This document shows positions 32,746 through 43,515 of a stretch of 64,000 nt of DNA, in pieces; within the stretch, counting starts at the first letter, position 1; every line of letters begins with the position of its first letter. The stretch lies in assembly GCF_014205215.1 (NCBI RefSeq), contig NZ_JACHNC010000001.1, positions 1,493,001-1,557,000 of the forward strand, in the 5' to 3' direction. This DNA is from Actinoplanes lobatus (lineage in GTDB: Bacteria > Actinomycetota > Actinomycetes > Mycobacteriales > Micromonosporaceae). A program made the position numbers and the translations under genes. The notes under the pieces were generated by a model that was given only the letters and a program-made list of their open reading frames with translations, ran no database searches and was not told where the DNA came from.

Positions 32746-33750
32746 CTATCGGGCGGAAAGATCCGGCAGGATCCGCTCCCGCTGGGCGAACCAGTTCAGC
32801 GAATCCCGGATGCCGTCCGCCACGCTGTGCTCGGCCCGCCAGCCCAGCAGGTCGGCGGCGCGGCTGCTGCGGGTGTAGGCGCCGGCCGAGTCGCCGGGGC
32901 GGCGCGGGGCGTGCCCGACCTCGACCGCACGGTCGGCCACCTGGTTGAACGCCTCGACGAACTCCAGCACCGTGGTGCCGGTGCCGGTGCCCAGGTTGAT
33001 GGCGAGCGACCCGTTCTCGAAGGGCAGCGTGTCGAAGACCTCGAGGGCCCGCAGGTGGGCGCCGGCCAGGTCCCACACGTGCACGTAGTCGCGGATGCCG
33101 GAGCCGTCCCGGGTCGGGTAGTCGACGCCGGTCACCGGGAACGGCTTGCCCTCCCGGTAGACCTCGATGAGCTTGCCCAGGGCGTGGCTCGGGGACCGCA
33201 GCTGGAGGCCGGTCCGCATCTTCGGGTCGGAGCCGATCGGGTTGAAGTAGCGCAGCGACAGCACCTTGATCGGGGTCGCGGCGGTGATGTCGCTCAGCAT
33301 CTGCTCGACGATCAGCTTGGTCCGCGCGTACGGGCTGAGCGCCGTGAGGGCCGAGCTCTCGTCGACGGTGAAGTCCTCGCCGGGCTGGTAGATCGACGCC
33401 GACGAGCTGAACAGCAGCCGGGTGACGCCCTTGCCGATCAGGTGGTCGACGAACTCCAGGGTCTTCGCCACGTTCTCCCGGTAGTAATGAACCGGGCGCT
33501 CCACCGACTCCGGCACCACGATGAGCGCCGCGCAGTGCACCACGGCCGTGATGTCCGGGTGTTCGTCGAAGATCCGATCGAGGATCGCGGGGTCGGCGAT
33601 GTCACCCTCGTAGAAGGGCCGGCCCTCGCAGAACTCGCGGCGGCCGGTGACCAGATTGTCCAGGATGACGGGCTGGTGTCCGTTGTCGAGCAGACAGGAC
33701 GCGATCGTGCTGCCGATGAAGCCCGCGCCACCGGCGATGAGTACCTTCAC
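32746..33750 (-). CDS. galE: UDP-glucose 4-epimerase
   Basis: This 334-aa extended short-chain dehydrogenase has the NAD motif GGAGFIGS at 7-14, the catalytic Ser in FSSSASIY and the YARTK catalytic pair, plus RYFNPIGS and GSGIRDYVHVWDLA typical of GalE. It interconverts UDP-glucose and UDP-galactose for surface glycans. The start is GTG 33750 with GAGAGGAC at eight bases. It is divergent from the large GT2/TagF-like gene, which may use its products. Confidence 0.93.
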   Translation of the reverse strand: MKVLIAGGAGFIGSTIASCLLDNGHQPVILDNLVTGRREFCEGRPFYEGDIADPAILDRIFDEHPDITAVVHCAALIVVPESVERPVHYYRENVAKTLEFVDHLIGKGVTRLLFSSSASIYQPGEDFTVDESSALTALSPYARTKLIVEQMLSDITAATPIKVLSLRYFNPIGSDPKMRTGLQLRSPSHALGKLIEVYREGKPFPVTGVDYPTRDGSGIRDYVHVWDLAGAHLRALEVFDTLPFENGSLAINLGTGTGTTVLEFVEAFNQVADRAVEVGHAPRRPGDSAGAYTRSSRAADLLGWRAEHSVADGIRDSLNWFAQRERILPDLSAR

Positions 33751-33996
33751 GAAACGTCCTCTCGTTCTCCGAATCCCGCACCGAGGCTAGCTGACCTCAT
33801 CATCCGGCCGGTGACACCGGGCCGCAGCCATTCACCGCCGCCTTGATCGTGAGCCGGATGAGAGCACGCTGGCTGTAACCTATGATGCTGACCGCCTTGG
33901 GCCCCGTCCCCATCACCGCGTCCCGTGCACACCCCGCCTCCTGGCTGCGACGACGGACGCGAGAGCTTTGAACTTTCAGAAAGGACCACGTCGACC

Positions 33997-36855
33997 GTGA
34001 CCTCGCCCCAGCCCCGGCCCCCAGACGTCACAGTCGTGGTCATCGTGTACAACGACGCGGCCCGGATCGAGACCGCGGTCCGCTCGGTGCTGAACCAGTC
34101 TCTGCGCAGCCACGAGGTGATCGTCTGCGACGACCACAGCACGGACGGCACGCAGGCCGTGGTGGAGCGGCTCGTCGCGGAGCACCCGGACGTGGTGCGC
34201 TACATCCGGCTGGAGGCCAACTCGGGCCACTGCGGCGCGCCCCGCAACCGGGGTGTGGCGGCGGCCCGGGGCCGGTTCATCATGTTCCTGGACAGTGACG
34301 ACACCCTGGACCAGCACGCCTGCCGCAACATGGTGGCGATGGCCGAGCAGTCGCACGCCGACATGGTCATCGGCCGTTGCGTCCGGCACGACGTGGCGAC
34401 CGGCAAGGAGACCTCCTGGATGCCCTGGCTGGTCCAGCGCAAGGTGGTCTACGAGTCGCTGCACGACCAGCCCGAGCTGCTCTACGACGTGCTGTCGACC
34501 AACAAGCTGTACCGGCACGACTTCCTGACCCGGGAGAACCTGGTCTTCCTGGAGGACCGGCTGTACGAGGACAACCTGTTCTCGGCGCACGCGTACCTCG
34601 CGGCCAAGAAGATCGCGATCATCCCGCAGCACATCTACACGTGGAACATCGAGCGCAAGGCGGCGAACCTCTCGATCACCCGCCGGGCCGCCGACATCCG
34701 CAACATCACCGACCGGATCATCGTCACCCGCAAGATCGACGACCTGCTGACCAAGCACGACGCCGGTGACCTGCGGTTGCAGAAGGACATCCGGTTCATC
34801 GAGAACGACCTGCGGGTGCACCTGGCCCGGCTCGGCACCCTCCCGGAGGAGAACCAGCGGGCCCTGGTCGACGCCGCCCGGCCCTACCTGGAGACCCTCC
34901 AGCCGGAGGCGTTCCTCCAGGCCAAGCCGCTGCCCGCGATGGCCGCCTACCTGGCCCGGCAGGGTGACTACCACGGTGTGGCCACGGTGCACGACTACAT
35001 GGTCGGCAAGCCGTTCCAGCCGCACCTGACCGCCGACCTGGTGGTCCACGACGGCCGGGTGTACTGGTCCGACCGGCACCTGGACGACGAGCTGGGCCGC
35101 GCGGTGCTGGACGTCACCGAGCTGGGCCTCCAGGACCGCCCGCTCAGCAAACTGCGCCTGGGCGGCCGGATCGACAGCGTCCACCGCGACGGCGACCTGG
35201 TCACCATCGCCGGCTCGTTCGTCAACCCGCTCGGCCGGATCACCGTCGAGTCGGCGCCGAAGGCGCAGCTGGTCTTCTCCGAGCGGCGCAGCAAGCGCCG
35301 GGTGTTCAAGACGAAGGCCCAGCTCGTCGTGGACGAGCAGCGGGTCGGCTGGACGGTCACCTTCGAGCCGGAGCGGCTGCTGCGCCCGGTGGGTCTCATC
35401 GACCCCAACTACTCGGTCCGGCTGCACCTGGCCGTCGGCACCGACAGCGCCGACCTGGCCCTGTTCGCCGAGGACGAGGTGACCGAGGCGCTGCGGCTGC
35501 CGGCCCGGCCCAAGCTCACCCGGCTCACCGCCGACCTGCTCCAGGGCTACCGGACCGACAGCGGCAACGTGGCGCTGCGGCTGGACGCGGACGGCAGCGC
35601 CGCGAAGCTGGGCACCGCCGCGATCAGCGGGGTGCGCAACACCAGCATCGGCAGCCGCGCCTGGGAGCGGGCCGCCGAGTTGCAGACCTCGCTGCGCCAG
35701 CGCCGCAACAAGCGGGCCACCAAGCTGTCCTGGTACGAGAACGTCTTCCTGAAGATGCCGGTCAAGAAGGGCACGGTCGTCTTCGAGAGCCACATGGGCA
35801 AGCAGTTCTCGGACAGCCCGCGCGCCATCTACGAGGAGATGAAGCGGCAGGGGATCAAGTTCACCCCGATCTGGGTGTACGCGACCCATCCGACCGGTTT
35901 CCCGTCCGATGCCAAGCTGGTCCAGCGCAACTCGTGGGCGTACCTCCAGGCGCTCGGCCAGGCCGAGTTCTGGATCGACAACCAGGGCTTCCCGCACGAC
36001 CTGCGCAAGCGGCCGGAGACCACGTACATCCAGACCTGGCACGGGTCGGCGTTCAAGAAGATGGGCTTCGACGAGGCCACCATCAAGGCGCAGACCGAGC
36101 AGTCGCAGCAGCGGTTGCAGCGGGCGATCGACCGGTTCGACGTGTTCCTGGTCCGCTCGGAGCACGACGAACGCACCCTCACCCAGGGCATGCGGGTCGG
36201 CGCCGAGCTGCTGCGGGTCGGCTACCCGCGTAACGACGCGCTGGTCAACGGCGGTAACGAGGCCGAGGTCGCCAAGCTGCGCAAGTCGCTGGGGCTCACC
36301 GACGGACGGAAGGTGGTGCTGTACGCGCCGACGTTCCGCCCCGAGGAGGTGAACCGCAAGTCCGGCCTGCAACTGCCGTTCGACCTCGACGAGTTCGTGC
36401 ACCGGTTCGGTGACGACGCCGTGCTGCTGGTCCGCCCGCACTACCTGGTGTCGTTCGCGCTGCCGCCGGCGTACGGGCACTCGGTCCGCAACGTGGCGAA
36501 CGTGCACGACGTCACGCCGCTGATGCAGATCTCGGACGCGCTGATCACCGACTACTCGTCGCTGATGTTCGACTACTCACTGCTCGACCGGCCGATGATC
36601 TTCCATGTGCCGGACTACGACGACTACGTCGGCAGCAGCCGCGGCTCCTATTTCGATCTCGGTTCGATCGCGCCCGGCCCGCTCACCCGTACCTCGGAGG
36701 AGCTGATCGCCGCGCTGTCCGACCTGGATGGCAACGCCTCGGCGTACGCCGGCAAGCGCCGCGAGTTCGTGGCCCAGTACGGTGAGTTCGACACCGGTCA
36801 GGCCGCCAAGGCCGTGGTCGACCGCTTCTTCCGTTCCGGAGCACGCCGTGGCTGA
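33997..36855 (+). CDS. GT2 glycosyltransferase fused to TagF-like glycerophosphotransferase
   Basis: This 952-aa protein has an N-terminal GT2 domain (VTVVVIVYNDAARIETAVRS; acidic motif LDSDD at 98-102) with a helical extension. A middle region (about 350-580) follows without clear family. The C-terminus is a CDP-glycerol:poly(glycerophosphate) glycerophosphotransferase domain (about 590-945) with QTWHGSAFKKMG at 679-690, YAPTFRPEE and ITDYSSLMFDY. It probably builds a teichoic-acid-like or other phosphodiester-linked surface polymer at the cytoplasmic membrane. GTG 33997 follows AAAGGA. The next glycosyltransferase gene overlaps its end by eight bases. Confidence 0.9.
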   Translation: MTSPQPRPPDVTVVVIVYNDAARIETAVRSVLNQSLRSHEVIVCDDHSTDGTQAVVERLVAEHPDVVRYIRLEANSGHCGAPRNRGVAAARGRFIMFLDSDDTLDQHACRNMVAMAEQSHADMVIGRCVRHDVATGKETSWMPWLVQRKVVYESLHDQPELLYDVLSTNKLYRHDFLTRENLVFLEDRLYEDNLFSAHAYLAAKKIAIIPQHIYTWNIERKAANLSITRRAADIRNITDRIIVTRKIDDLLTKHDAGDLRLQKDIRFIENDLRVHLARLGTLPEENQRALVDAARPYLETLQPEAFLQAKPLPAMAAYLARQGDYHGVATVHDYMVGKPFQPHLTADLVVHDGRVYWSDRHLDDELGRAVLDVTELGLQDRPLSKLRLGGRIDSVHRDGDLVTIAGSFVNPLGRITVESAPKAQLVFSERRSKRRVFKTKAQLVVDEQRVGWTVTFEPERLLRPVGLIDPNYSVRLHLAVGTDSADLALFAEDEVTEALRLPARPKLTRLTADLLQGYRTDSGNVALRLDADGSAAKLGTAAISGVRNTSIGSRAWERAAELQTSLRQRRNKRATKLSWYENVFLKMPVKKGTVVFESHMGKQFSDSPRAIYEEMKRQGIKFTPIWVYATHPTGFPSDAKLVQRNSWAYLQALGQAEFWIDNQGFPHDLRKRPETTYIQTWHGSAFKKMGFDEATIKAQTEQSQQRLQRAIDRFDVFLVRSEHDERTLTQGMRVGAELLRVGYPRNDALVNGGNEAEVAKLRKSLGLTDGRKVVLYAPTFRPEEVNRKSGLQLPFDLDEFVHRFGDDAVLLVRPHYLVSFALPPAYGHSVRNVANVHDVTPLMQISDALITDYSSLMFDYSLLDRPMIFHVPDYDDYVGSSRGSYFDLGSIAPGPLTRTSEELIAALSDLDGNASAYAGKRREFVAQYGEFDTGQAAKAVVDRFFRSGARRG

Positions 36856-37999
36856 GACCCGCGACATCTTCATCATCTGCAACAGCGTGAACGAGCTGGG
36901 TGGCCTCACCCAGTGGGTGCACGACATCTCACGGCTGTTCACCGCACGCGGCCACCGGGTGCGGCTGATCGGCATGGAGCCGGCCACCGACTACCGGGAC
37001 TTCGGCTCCGACCTGCCGTACCCGACGTTCACCCTGCACGACGAGCAACTGCCCCGGCGCCGCAAGGCCACCGGCGCGGCGGCGCTCAACCCGGCCCGCA
37101 CCCTGATGCTGCGCAAGCGGCAGCAGATCTTCGAGGGTGGCGTCCGGCGGCTCAACGAGCTGCTGCGCACCGCGGAGTCCCCGGGCGCCGTGGTGATCGC
37201 CTCCCAGGTGTGGGCCGGCGAGTGGGTGGCCGCCGCGGACACCACCGGCATGCAGGTCATCGGCATGTCCCACGAGTCGTTCGAGGCGTGCAAGAACAGC
37301 AGCCGCTACAACCGGGTGCTGAAGTTCTACGGGGGCATGGACATCCACCTGTCGCTCACCGACGCCGACGCGGACGCGTGGGCCCGGGCCGGCATGTCGA
37401 ACGTCGGCGCCATGCCGAACCCGCTGATGACCGTGCCGAAGACGCTGCCCACGCTGGACGAGAAGACGGTGGTCACGCTCCGCCGCCTCTCCCACGACAA
37501 GGGCATCGACATGCTGATCGAGGCGTGGGCGCAGGTCGGGCCGCAGCACCCGGACTGGAAGCTGAAGATCTTCGGCGCCGGCCCGGACGAGCAGGCGCTG
37601 CGCACCCAGGCCCGCTCGCTGGGCCTCGACGACACGGCGCTGTTCCAGGGCAAGACCAGCGACATCGACGGCGCGCTCAGCTCCGCCTCGGTGTACGCGC
37701 TGCCGTCCCGCGAGGAGGGCTTCCCGATCGCGGTGATGGAGGCGATGGCGTACGGGCTGCCCACCGTGGCGTTCGACTGCGCGCCCGGCATCCGGGAGCT
37801 GATCGACGACGAGGTCAGCGGTGGCCTGGTCGTCACGCCCGGCAACGTGAGCGGGTTCGCGATCGGCCTGGACCGCCTGATCAAGGACCGCGACCTGCGG
37901 GCCCGTCTCGGTGCCGCGGGCCGCGAGTCGGTTCAGCGGTTCAGCCCGGACAGCATCGTGGACCGCTGGGAGAGCCTCTTCGCGCTCCTGGACCGCTGA
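36848..37999 (+). CDS. GT4-family glycosyltransferase
   Basis: This 383-aa GT-B enzyme has N-terminal SVNELGGLTQWVHDISR and, in the C-terminal domain, RRLSHDKGIDMLIEAW, KLKIFGAGPDEQAL, and the nucleotide-sugar EX7E motif region SREEGFPIAVMEAMAYGLP. It transfers a sugar to the polymer or lipid made by the overlapping upstream bifunctional enzyme; the acceptor is inferred from the operon only. GTG 36848 lies inside the end of the upstream gene, behind GGAG, so translation is coupled. Confidence 0.9.
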   Translation: MAETRDIFIICNSVNELGGLTQWVHDISRLFTARGHRVRLIGMEPATDYRDFGSDLPYPTFTLHDEQLPRRRKATGAAALNPARTLMLRKRQQIFEGGVRRLNELLRTAESPGAVVIASQVWAGEWVAAADTTGMQVIGMSHESFEACKNSSRYNRVLKFYGGMDIHLSLTDADADAWARAGMSNVGAMPNPLMTVPKTLPTLDEKTVVTLRRLSHDKGIDMLIEAWAQVGPQHPDWKLKIFGAGPDEQALRTQARSLGLDDTALFQGKTSDIDGALSSASVYALPSREEGFPIAVMEAMAYGLPTVAFDCAPGIRELIDDEVSGGLVVTPGNVSGFAIGLDRLIKDRDLRARLGAAGRESVQRFSPDSIVDRWESLFALLDR

Positions 38000-38050
38000 C
38001 CACCTCACCGGCGCGGGCGGGGCTCCGGCCCGCGCCGGTAAGGTGCATCG

Positions 38051-38542
38051 GTGCAAGCGATCCTGGCCACCCTCGGTTACGTCCTCTCCCCGGGCGGCTC
38101 GCGGGTGCTGATGATCCGGCGGGACGCCCGGCCGGACGACATCCACTACGGCAAGTTCAACGGCCTGGGCGGCAAGCTGGAGCCCGGCGAGGACGTGGTG
38201 GCCGGGATGCGCCGGGAGATCCACGAGGAGGCCGGGCTCGACTGCGCCGGTCTCGACCTGGCCGGCACGATCTCGTGGCCCGGTTTCGGCCGGAACGGGG
38301 AGAACTGGTTCGGTTTCCTCTTCCGGATCACGTCCTGGACCGGCACCCCGCACACCGCCAACGACGAGGGCAGTCTGCACTGGGTCGAGGTCACCGACGT
38401 GCTGGCCGGAAAGATCCCGATGTGGGAGTCCGACCGGCACTTTCTCCCGCTGGTCTTCGCGGAGAAACCCGCCGTCTTCCACGGGGTCATGCCGTTCGCC
38501 GCCGGCCAGGCGCTGTCCTGGAGCTACACCAAAACCATTTGA
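38051..38542 (+). CDS. NUDIX hydrolase (MutT/MTH1-like)
   Basis: This 163-aa protein carries a full Nudix box, beginning GGKLEPGEDVVAG and ending RREIHEEAGL, at about 40-63. The surrounding sequence (KFNGLGGKLEPGE; SWPGFGRNGENWFGF; VFHGVMPF) resembles 8-oxo-dGTP diphosphatases of the MTH1 type. It would hydrolyse damaged nucleotides or other nucleoside diphosphate derivatives in the cytosol. The start is GTG 38051 behind AAGGTG. It converges on upp, with a perfect hairpin in between. Confidence 0.9.
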   Translation: MQAILATLGYVLSPGGSRVLMIRRDARPDDIHYGKFNGLGGKLEPGEDVVAGMRREIHEEAGLDCAGLDLAGTISWPGFGRNGENWFGFLFRITSWTGTPHTANDEGSLHWVEVTDVLAGKIPMWESDRHFLPLVFAEKPAVFHGVMPFAAGQALSWSYTKTI

Positions 38543-38618
38543 TCGTACGCACAAGGCCGCGACCGGCTGCCCGCTCACGCCTTTGCCGCCCGCGCCGGGC
38601 GTAGATCGGTGGTCCGGC

Positions 38619-38648
38619 TTTCGGGTACGGCCACAGCCGTACCCGAAA
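38619..38648. terminator. Bidirectional terminator between NUDIX gene and upp
   Basis: A 13-bp perfect stem (38619-38631 with 38636-38648) closes a CACA loop. TTTC at one end and GAAA at the other give short T runs in each direction. Confidence 0.8.
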
Positions 38649-38655
38649 CGGGTTT

Positions 38656-39288
38656 TCAGAAGCGGCGCATGCCGCCGAACTGGCGGTCGCCGGCGTCGCC
38701 CAGGCCCGGCACGATGTAGGCCTTCTCGTTGAGGCCCTGGTCGATCGACGCGGTGACCAGGCGCAGCGGCAGGCCGGAGTCCCTCAGCCGGTCGACGCCC
38801 TCGGGGGCGGCCAGCACGCAGCAGATGATGATGTCGGTGCAGCCGCGGTCGGCGAGCAGCCGGCAGCAGTGCAGCAGCGAGCCGCCGGTGGCCAGCATCG
38901 GGTCGAGGACCAGGACCGGCTGGCCGGTCAGGTCGCCGGGCAGCGACTCCATGTAGGCGCGCGGCTCGTGCGTCTCCTCGTCCCGGGCCAGGCCGACGAA
39001 GCCCATCGACGACTCGGGCAGCAGCGCGAGCGCGGCGTCGGCCATGCCCAGACCGGCCCGGAGCACCGGGACGATCAGCGGCGGGTTGGCCAGCCGGGTG
39101 CCCTCGGTCGCCGCGACCGGCGTCTCGATGGGGTACTTCTCGACGGCGAAGAGGCGGGCCGCCTCGTAGACCACCATCGTGGTGAGTTCGTGCAGCGAGG
39201 CACGGAAGACCCCGGAGTCGGTCCCGGTACGGCGCATCGCGGTGAGCCGGGTCTGAGCCAGCGGGTGGTCTACGACAAGGACATCCAC
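38656..39288 (-). CDS. upp: Uracil phosphoribosyltransferase
   Basis: This 210-aa enzyme converts uracil and PRPP to UMP. It has PILRAG-type [14 protein letters not shown], the PRPP loop [10 protein letters not shown] and the C-terminal uracil-binding region [13 protein letters not shown]. Length is typical. Start GTG 39288 has no Shine-Dalgarno, and a leaderless message is likely. It faces away from deoC across a short intergenic region and complements the nucleoside salvage genes further right. Confidence 0.95.
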   Translation of the reverse strand: MDVLVVDHPLAQTRLTAMRRTGTDSGVFRASLHELTTMVVYEAARLFAVEKYPIETPVAATEGTRLANPPLIVPVLRAGLGMADAALALLPESSMGFVGLARDEETHEPRAYMESLPGDLTGQPVLVLDPMLATGGSLLHCCRLLADRGCTDIIICCVLAAPEGVDRLRDSGLPLRLVTASIDQGLNEKAYIVPGLGDAGDRQFGGMRRF

Positions 39289-39335
39289 GGCAACAACCTA
39301 ATCGTTCCAACATGATCAACTGCTACGGGGTTGCG

Positions 39336-39349
39336 TAGAATCGTTCTCA
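39336..39349 (+). promoter_or_regulatory. Candidate -10 box for leaderless deoC
   Basis: TAGAAT at 39336-39341 is followed after seven bases by ATG 39349, the spacing expected when transcription starts at the first base of the start codon. No Shine-Dalgarno precedes the ATG, which agrees with a leaderless message. Confidence 0.55.
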
Positions 39350-40278
39350 TGACTGTGACAGCGGCCGCTGAACTGTCCGATCTCCGCTCGTTCCTGCACG
39401 GCCTCCCCGGGGTCGACAAGGTGGGCGTCGAGGCGCGGGCGGCTGCGCTCGCGACCCGGTCGATCAAGACGAGTTCCAAGGCCAAGGCGATCGACCTGGC
39501 CATCCGGATGGTGGACCTCACCACGCTGGAGGGCGCCGACACCCCCGGCAAGGTGCGGGCGCTCTGCGCCAAGGCGCGGCGGCCCGACCCCGCCGACCCC
39601 ACCTGCCCGCCGGCTGCGGCGATCTGCGTCTACCCGGCGATGGTCAAGGTCGCCGCGGAGGCCCTGTCGGGCTCCGGAGTGCACCTGGCCAGCGTCGCGA
39701 CCGCCTTCCCGTCCGGTCAGGCGCCGCTGGAGGTGAAGCTCGCCGACACCCGGGAGGCGGTCGCCGACGGCGCCGACGAGATCGACATGGTGATCAGCCG
39801 GGGCGCGTTCCTGGCCGGGGAGTACACGCGGGTCTTCGACGAGATCGCCGCGGTCAAGGAGGCGTGCGGCGGCGCCCACCTCAAGGTCATCCTGGAGACC
39901 GGTGAGCTGGCGACGTACGACAACATCCGCCGGGCCTCCTGGCTCGCGATGCTGGCCGGCGCCGACTTCATCAAGACCTCCACCGGCAAGGTGACGGTCA
40001 ACGCCACCCTCCCGATCACCCTGGTCATGCTGGAGGCGGTCCGCGACTTCCGGGCCCGGCACGGGCGGATCATCGGGGTCAAACCGGCCGGCGGGATCAA
40101 GACCACCAAGGACGCGATCAAGTACCTCGTGCTGATCAACGAGACGGTGGGCGACGACTGGCTCAACCCCGACCGGTTCCGGTTCGGCGCCTCCTCGCTG
40201 CTCAACGACCTGCTCATGCAGCGCACCAAGCTGACCACCGGCCACTACGCCGGTCCGGACTACTTCACCCTGGACTGA
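39349..40278 (+). CDS. deoC: Deoxyribose-phosphate aldolase
   Basis: This 309-aa class I aldolase cleaves 2-deoxyribose-5-phosphate to acetaldehyde and glyceraldehyde-3-phosphate. It has the Schiff-base Lys in DFIKTSTGK, an upstream LKVILETGEL with a second active-site Lys, and GVKPAGGIKTT near the end. This is the longer actinobacterial DeoC form. The aldehyde dehydrogenase gene starts four bases after its stop, so released aldehyde could be oxidised by the operon partner. ATG 39349 fits the leaderless promoter. Confidence 0.95.
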   Translation: MTVTAAAELSDLRSFLHGLPGVDKVGVEARAAALATRSIKTSSKAKAIDLAIRMVDLTTLEGADTPGKVRALCAKARRPDPADPTCPPAAAICVYPAMVKVAAEALSGSGVHLASVATAFPSGQAPLEVKLADTREAVADGADEIDMVISRGAFLAGEYTRVFDEIAAVKEACGGAHLKVILETGELATYDNIRRASWLAMLAGADFIKTSTGKVTVNATLPITLVMLEAVRDFRARHGRIIGVKPAGGIKTTKDAIKYLVLINETVGDDWLNPDRFRFGASSLLNDLLMQRTKLTTGHYAGPDYFTLD

Positions 40279-40281
40279 GGC

Positions 40282-41698
<1,417 letters not shown>

Positions 41699-41706
<8 letters not shown>

Positions 41707-42544
41707 GTCATCTTCCGTGAAGGCCCCCGCCGAGCCGGGCCGGCTTTCCGTACGCAAGACCTACAAGCTCTACATCGGCGGCGCCTTTCCTCGCAGCGAG
41801 TCAGGACGGACCTACCTGGTGGACGGCGACAACGTGGCGCTCGCATCCCGCAAGGACGCCCGGGACGCGGTGCTCGCCGCCCGGTCCGCCCAGCCCAAGT
41901 GGGCCGGCGCCACGGCGTACAACCGGGGTCAGGTCCTCTACCGGATCGCCGAGATGATGGAGGCCCGGCGCGCCGAGTTCACCGCGCTGGGCGTCCGGTC
42001 GTCCGAGCTGTCGGCGGCCGTCGACCGCTGGGTCTGGTACGCGGGGTGGTCCGACAAGATCGCCCAGGTCGCCGGCGGCGCCAACCCGGTGGCCGGGCCG
42101 TTCTTCAACATCTCCGCCCCGGAGCCCACCGGCGTCGTCGCCGTGGTCGCCCCGCCCTCGCTGCTCGGGCTGGTCAGCGTGATCGCCCCGGCGATCGTGA
42201 CCGGCAACACGGTGGTCGTCCTGGCCGCCGGCCCGCAGGTGGCGATCACCCTGGCCGAGGTGCTGGCCACCTCGGACGTACCGGGCGGCGTGGTGAACCT
42301 CCTCACCGGCCGGTACGCGGAGACCGCGCCGTGGCTCGCCTCGCACGACGACGTGAACGCCATCGATCTCACCGGCGTCGACCACCCCGACGTGGCCATC
42401 GAGCTGGAACGCGCCGCGGCGGGCACGCTGAAACGGGTGATCCGGCCGGTGACCGGCGGTGTCGACTTCACCGCCGACCCCGGGCTCCGCCCGATGACCG
42501 CTCTGCTGGAGACCAAGACGGTGTGGCACCCGAAGGGCTACTGA
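41699..42544 (+). CDS. Half-length aldehyde dehydrogenase-like protein without catalytic half
   Basis: This 281-aa protein aligns by eye with the N-terminal (NAD-binding) half of the preceding enzyme. KLYIGGAFPRSESG matches LFIDGAFDGGKDG. VVAVVAPPSLLGLVSVIAPA matches [23 protein letters not shown], but the Trp-Asn of the active site is lost. The Glu base and the Cys-containing domain are absent, so it cannot work as a normal dehydrogenase. TTG 41699 is the start (GGAGG upstream), inside the end of the upstream gene. Such short ALDH-like partners appear in other actinobacterial deoC operons. It may be a non-catalytic subunit of the full enzyme. Coding quality is good, so it is not an obvious decay product. 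Confidence 0.8.
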
Positions 42545-42657
42545 CGACATCAGTTCGGATGGCGCTGGGGACGGGGCGGATGTCACACAGCGTTGCCGAC
42601 TAGGGTGTGTGCCCAGAGTCACCCGTCCCGCCACCCCCAGATCACCCGGAGGTCACC

Positions 42658-43515
42658 GTGACCAGCCAGTCCGACGAGCCCGAGGCGTCCGCGCCGGTGG
42701 CCGAGAAGCCCTCGTCCGAGGGGACTTCCGGGCGGGAGCTTTGGGAGCATGTCCGCGTCTCGCCGGTGGAGATCGCGCTGCCGGCCGGGGTGGCGCTGAC
42801 CCTCCGGGCGTACCGGAAGGCGTCCGAGCTCACGCCCACCGAGGTCCAGATCGATGAGGACGACCCGTTCGAGGCCCGCAAGCGGCGTGCCGAGGAGAAC
42901 GAGGAAGAGGTCATCGTCGACGAGGAGTACCAGGCACTCCTCACCGAGGGCGAAGCGGAGGAGGGCAAATCCACCGAGGAGCCGGACCCGGCTGACTTCG
43001 AGGACGAGCCCGCGGCCCAGGCGGATGACGAGGAGGTGCCCATGTTCCTCAGTCACAAGGGCCGCCTGCTCGCCTTCAAGACGCCCGAATCGCTCGTCTC
43101 CTTCCTTCGTTCGGGTGCTCCGCACGATCTCGCACAATTGGACACCTGGGGTGACCTGGCCGAGCGGGTACAGTCGAGCGACATCGACCCGCAGCCGGAG
43201 GACCGTTACGAGCTCGATCTCGTGGTGGAGAACCTGCGCGGCGGACATGACACGTGGGACCTGCCGCTGCTCATCAACGCCGGCGAGATCGCCCGCGACC
43301 TGGGGTATGCACTCCGTATCAAGCCGGTGATCCTGGCGCTGTCGCCCGGTTCACCTCTCGACGATCTCGACGAGTCCCTCCGGACCTCGGAGAAGGGCGG
43401 GATGGGCGGATTCTTCGGTCGCCGCCGATTGAAGAAAATCGGGGCACAACAGGCGAGTCTCGGCTGGCGTTCGGTGATCGGCAAGATCTCTGCCGCTGTG
43501 GACTGGCGTGACTGA
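42658..43515 (+). CDS. Conserved acidic actinobacterial protein
   Basis: This 285-aa protein has a very acidic N-terminal half (runs such as RRAEENEEEVIVDEEYQ) and a C-terminal globular part beginning MFLSHKGRLLAFKTPESLVSF and ending in a basic GFFGRRRLKKIGAQQ segment. I do not recognise a defined function. GTG 42658 follows GGAGGTCACC. The stop overlaps the start of the IS110-like gene by eight bases, so the two are probably made together and may act together. Confidence 0.75.
   Translation: MTSQSDEPEASAPVAEKPSSEGTSGRELWEHVRVSPVEIALPAGVALTLRAYRKASELTPTEVQIDEDDPFEARKRRAEENEEEVIVDEEYQALLTEGEAEEGKSTEEPDPADFEDEPAAQADDEEVPMFLSHKGRLLAFKTPESLVSFLRSGAPHDLAQLDTWGDLAERVQSSDIDPQPEDRYELDLVVENLRGGHDTWDLPLLINAGEIARDLGYALRIKPVILALSPGSPLDDLDESLRTSEKGGMGGFFGRRRLKKIGAQQASLGWRSVIGKISAAVDWRD

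Noticed and set aside
33976-36507. 843-codon minus-strand frame opposite the GT2/TagF-like gene
   Set aside because: Same shadow effect; the plus-strand frame has catalytic motifs of two known families.
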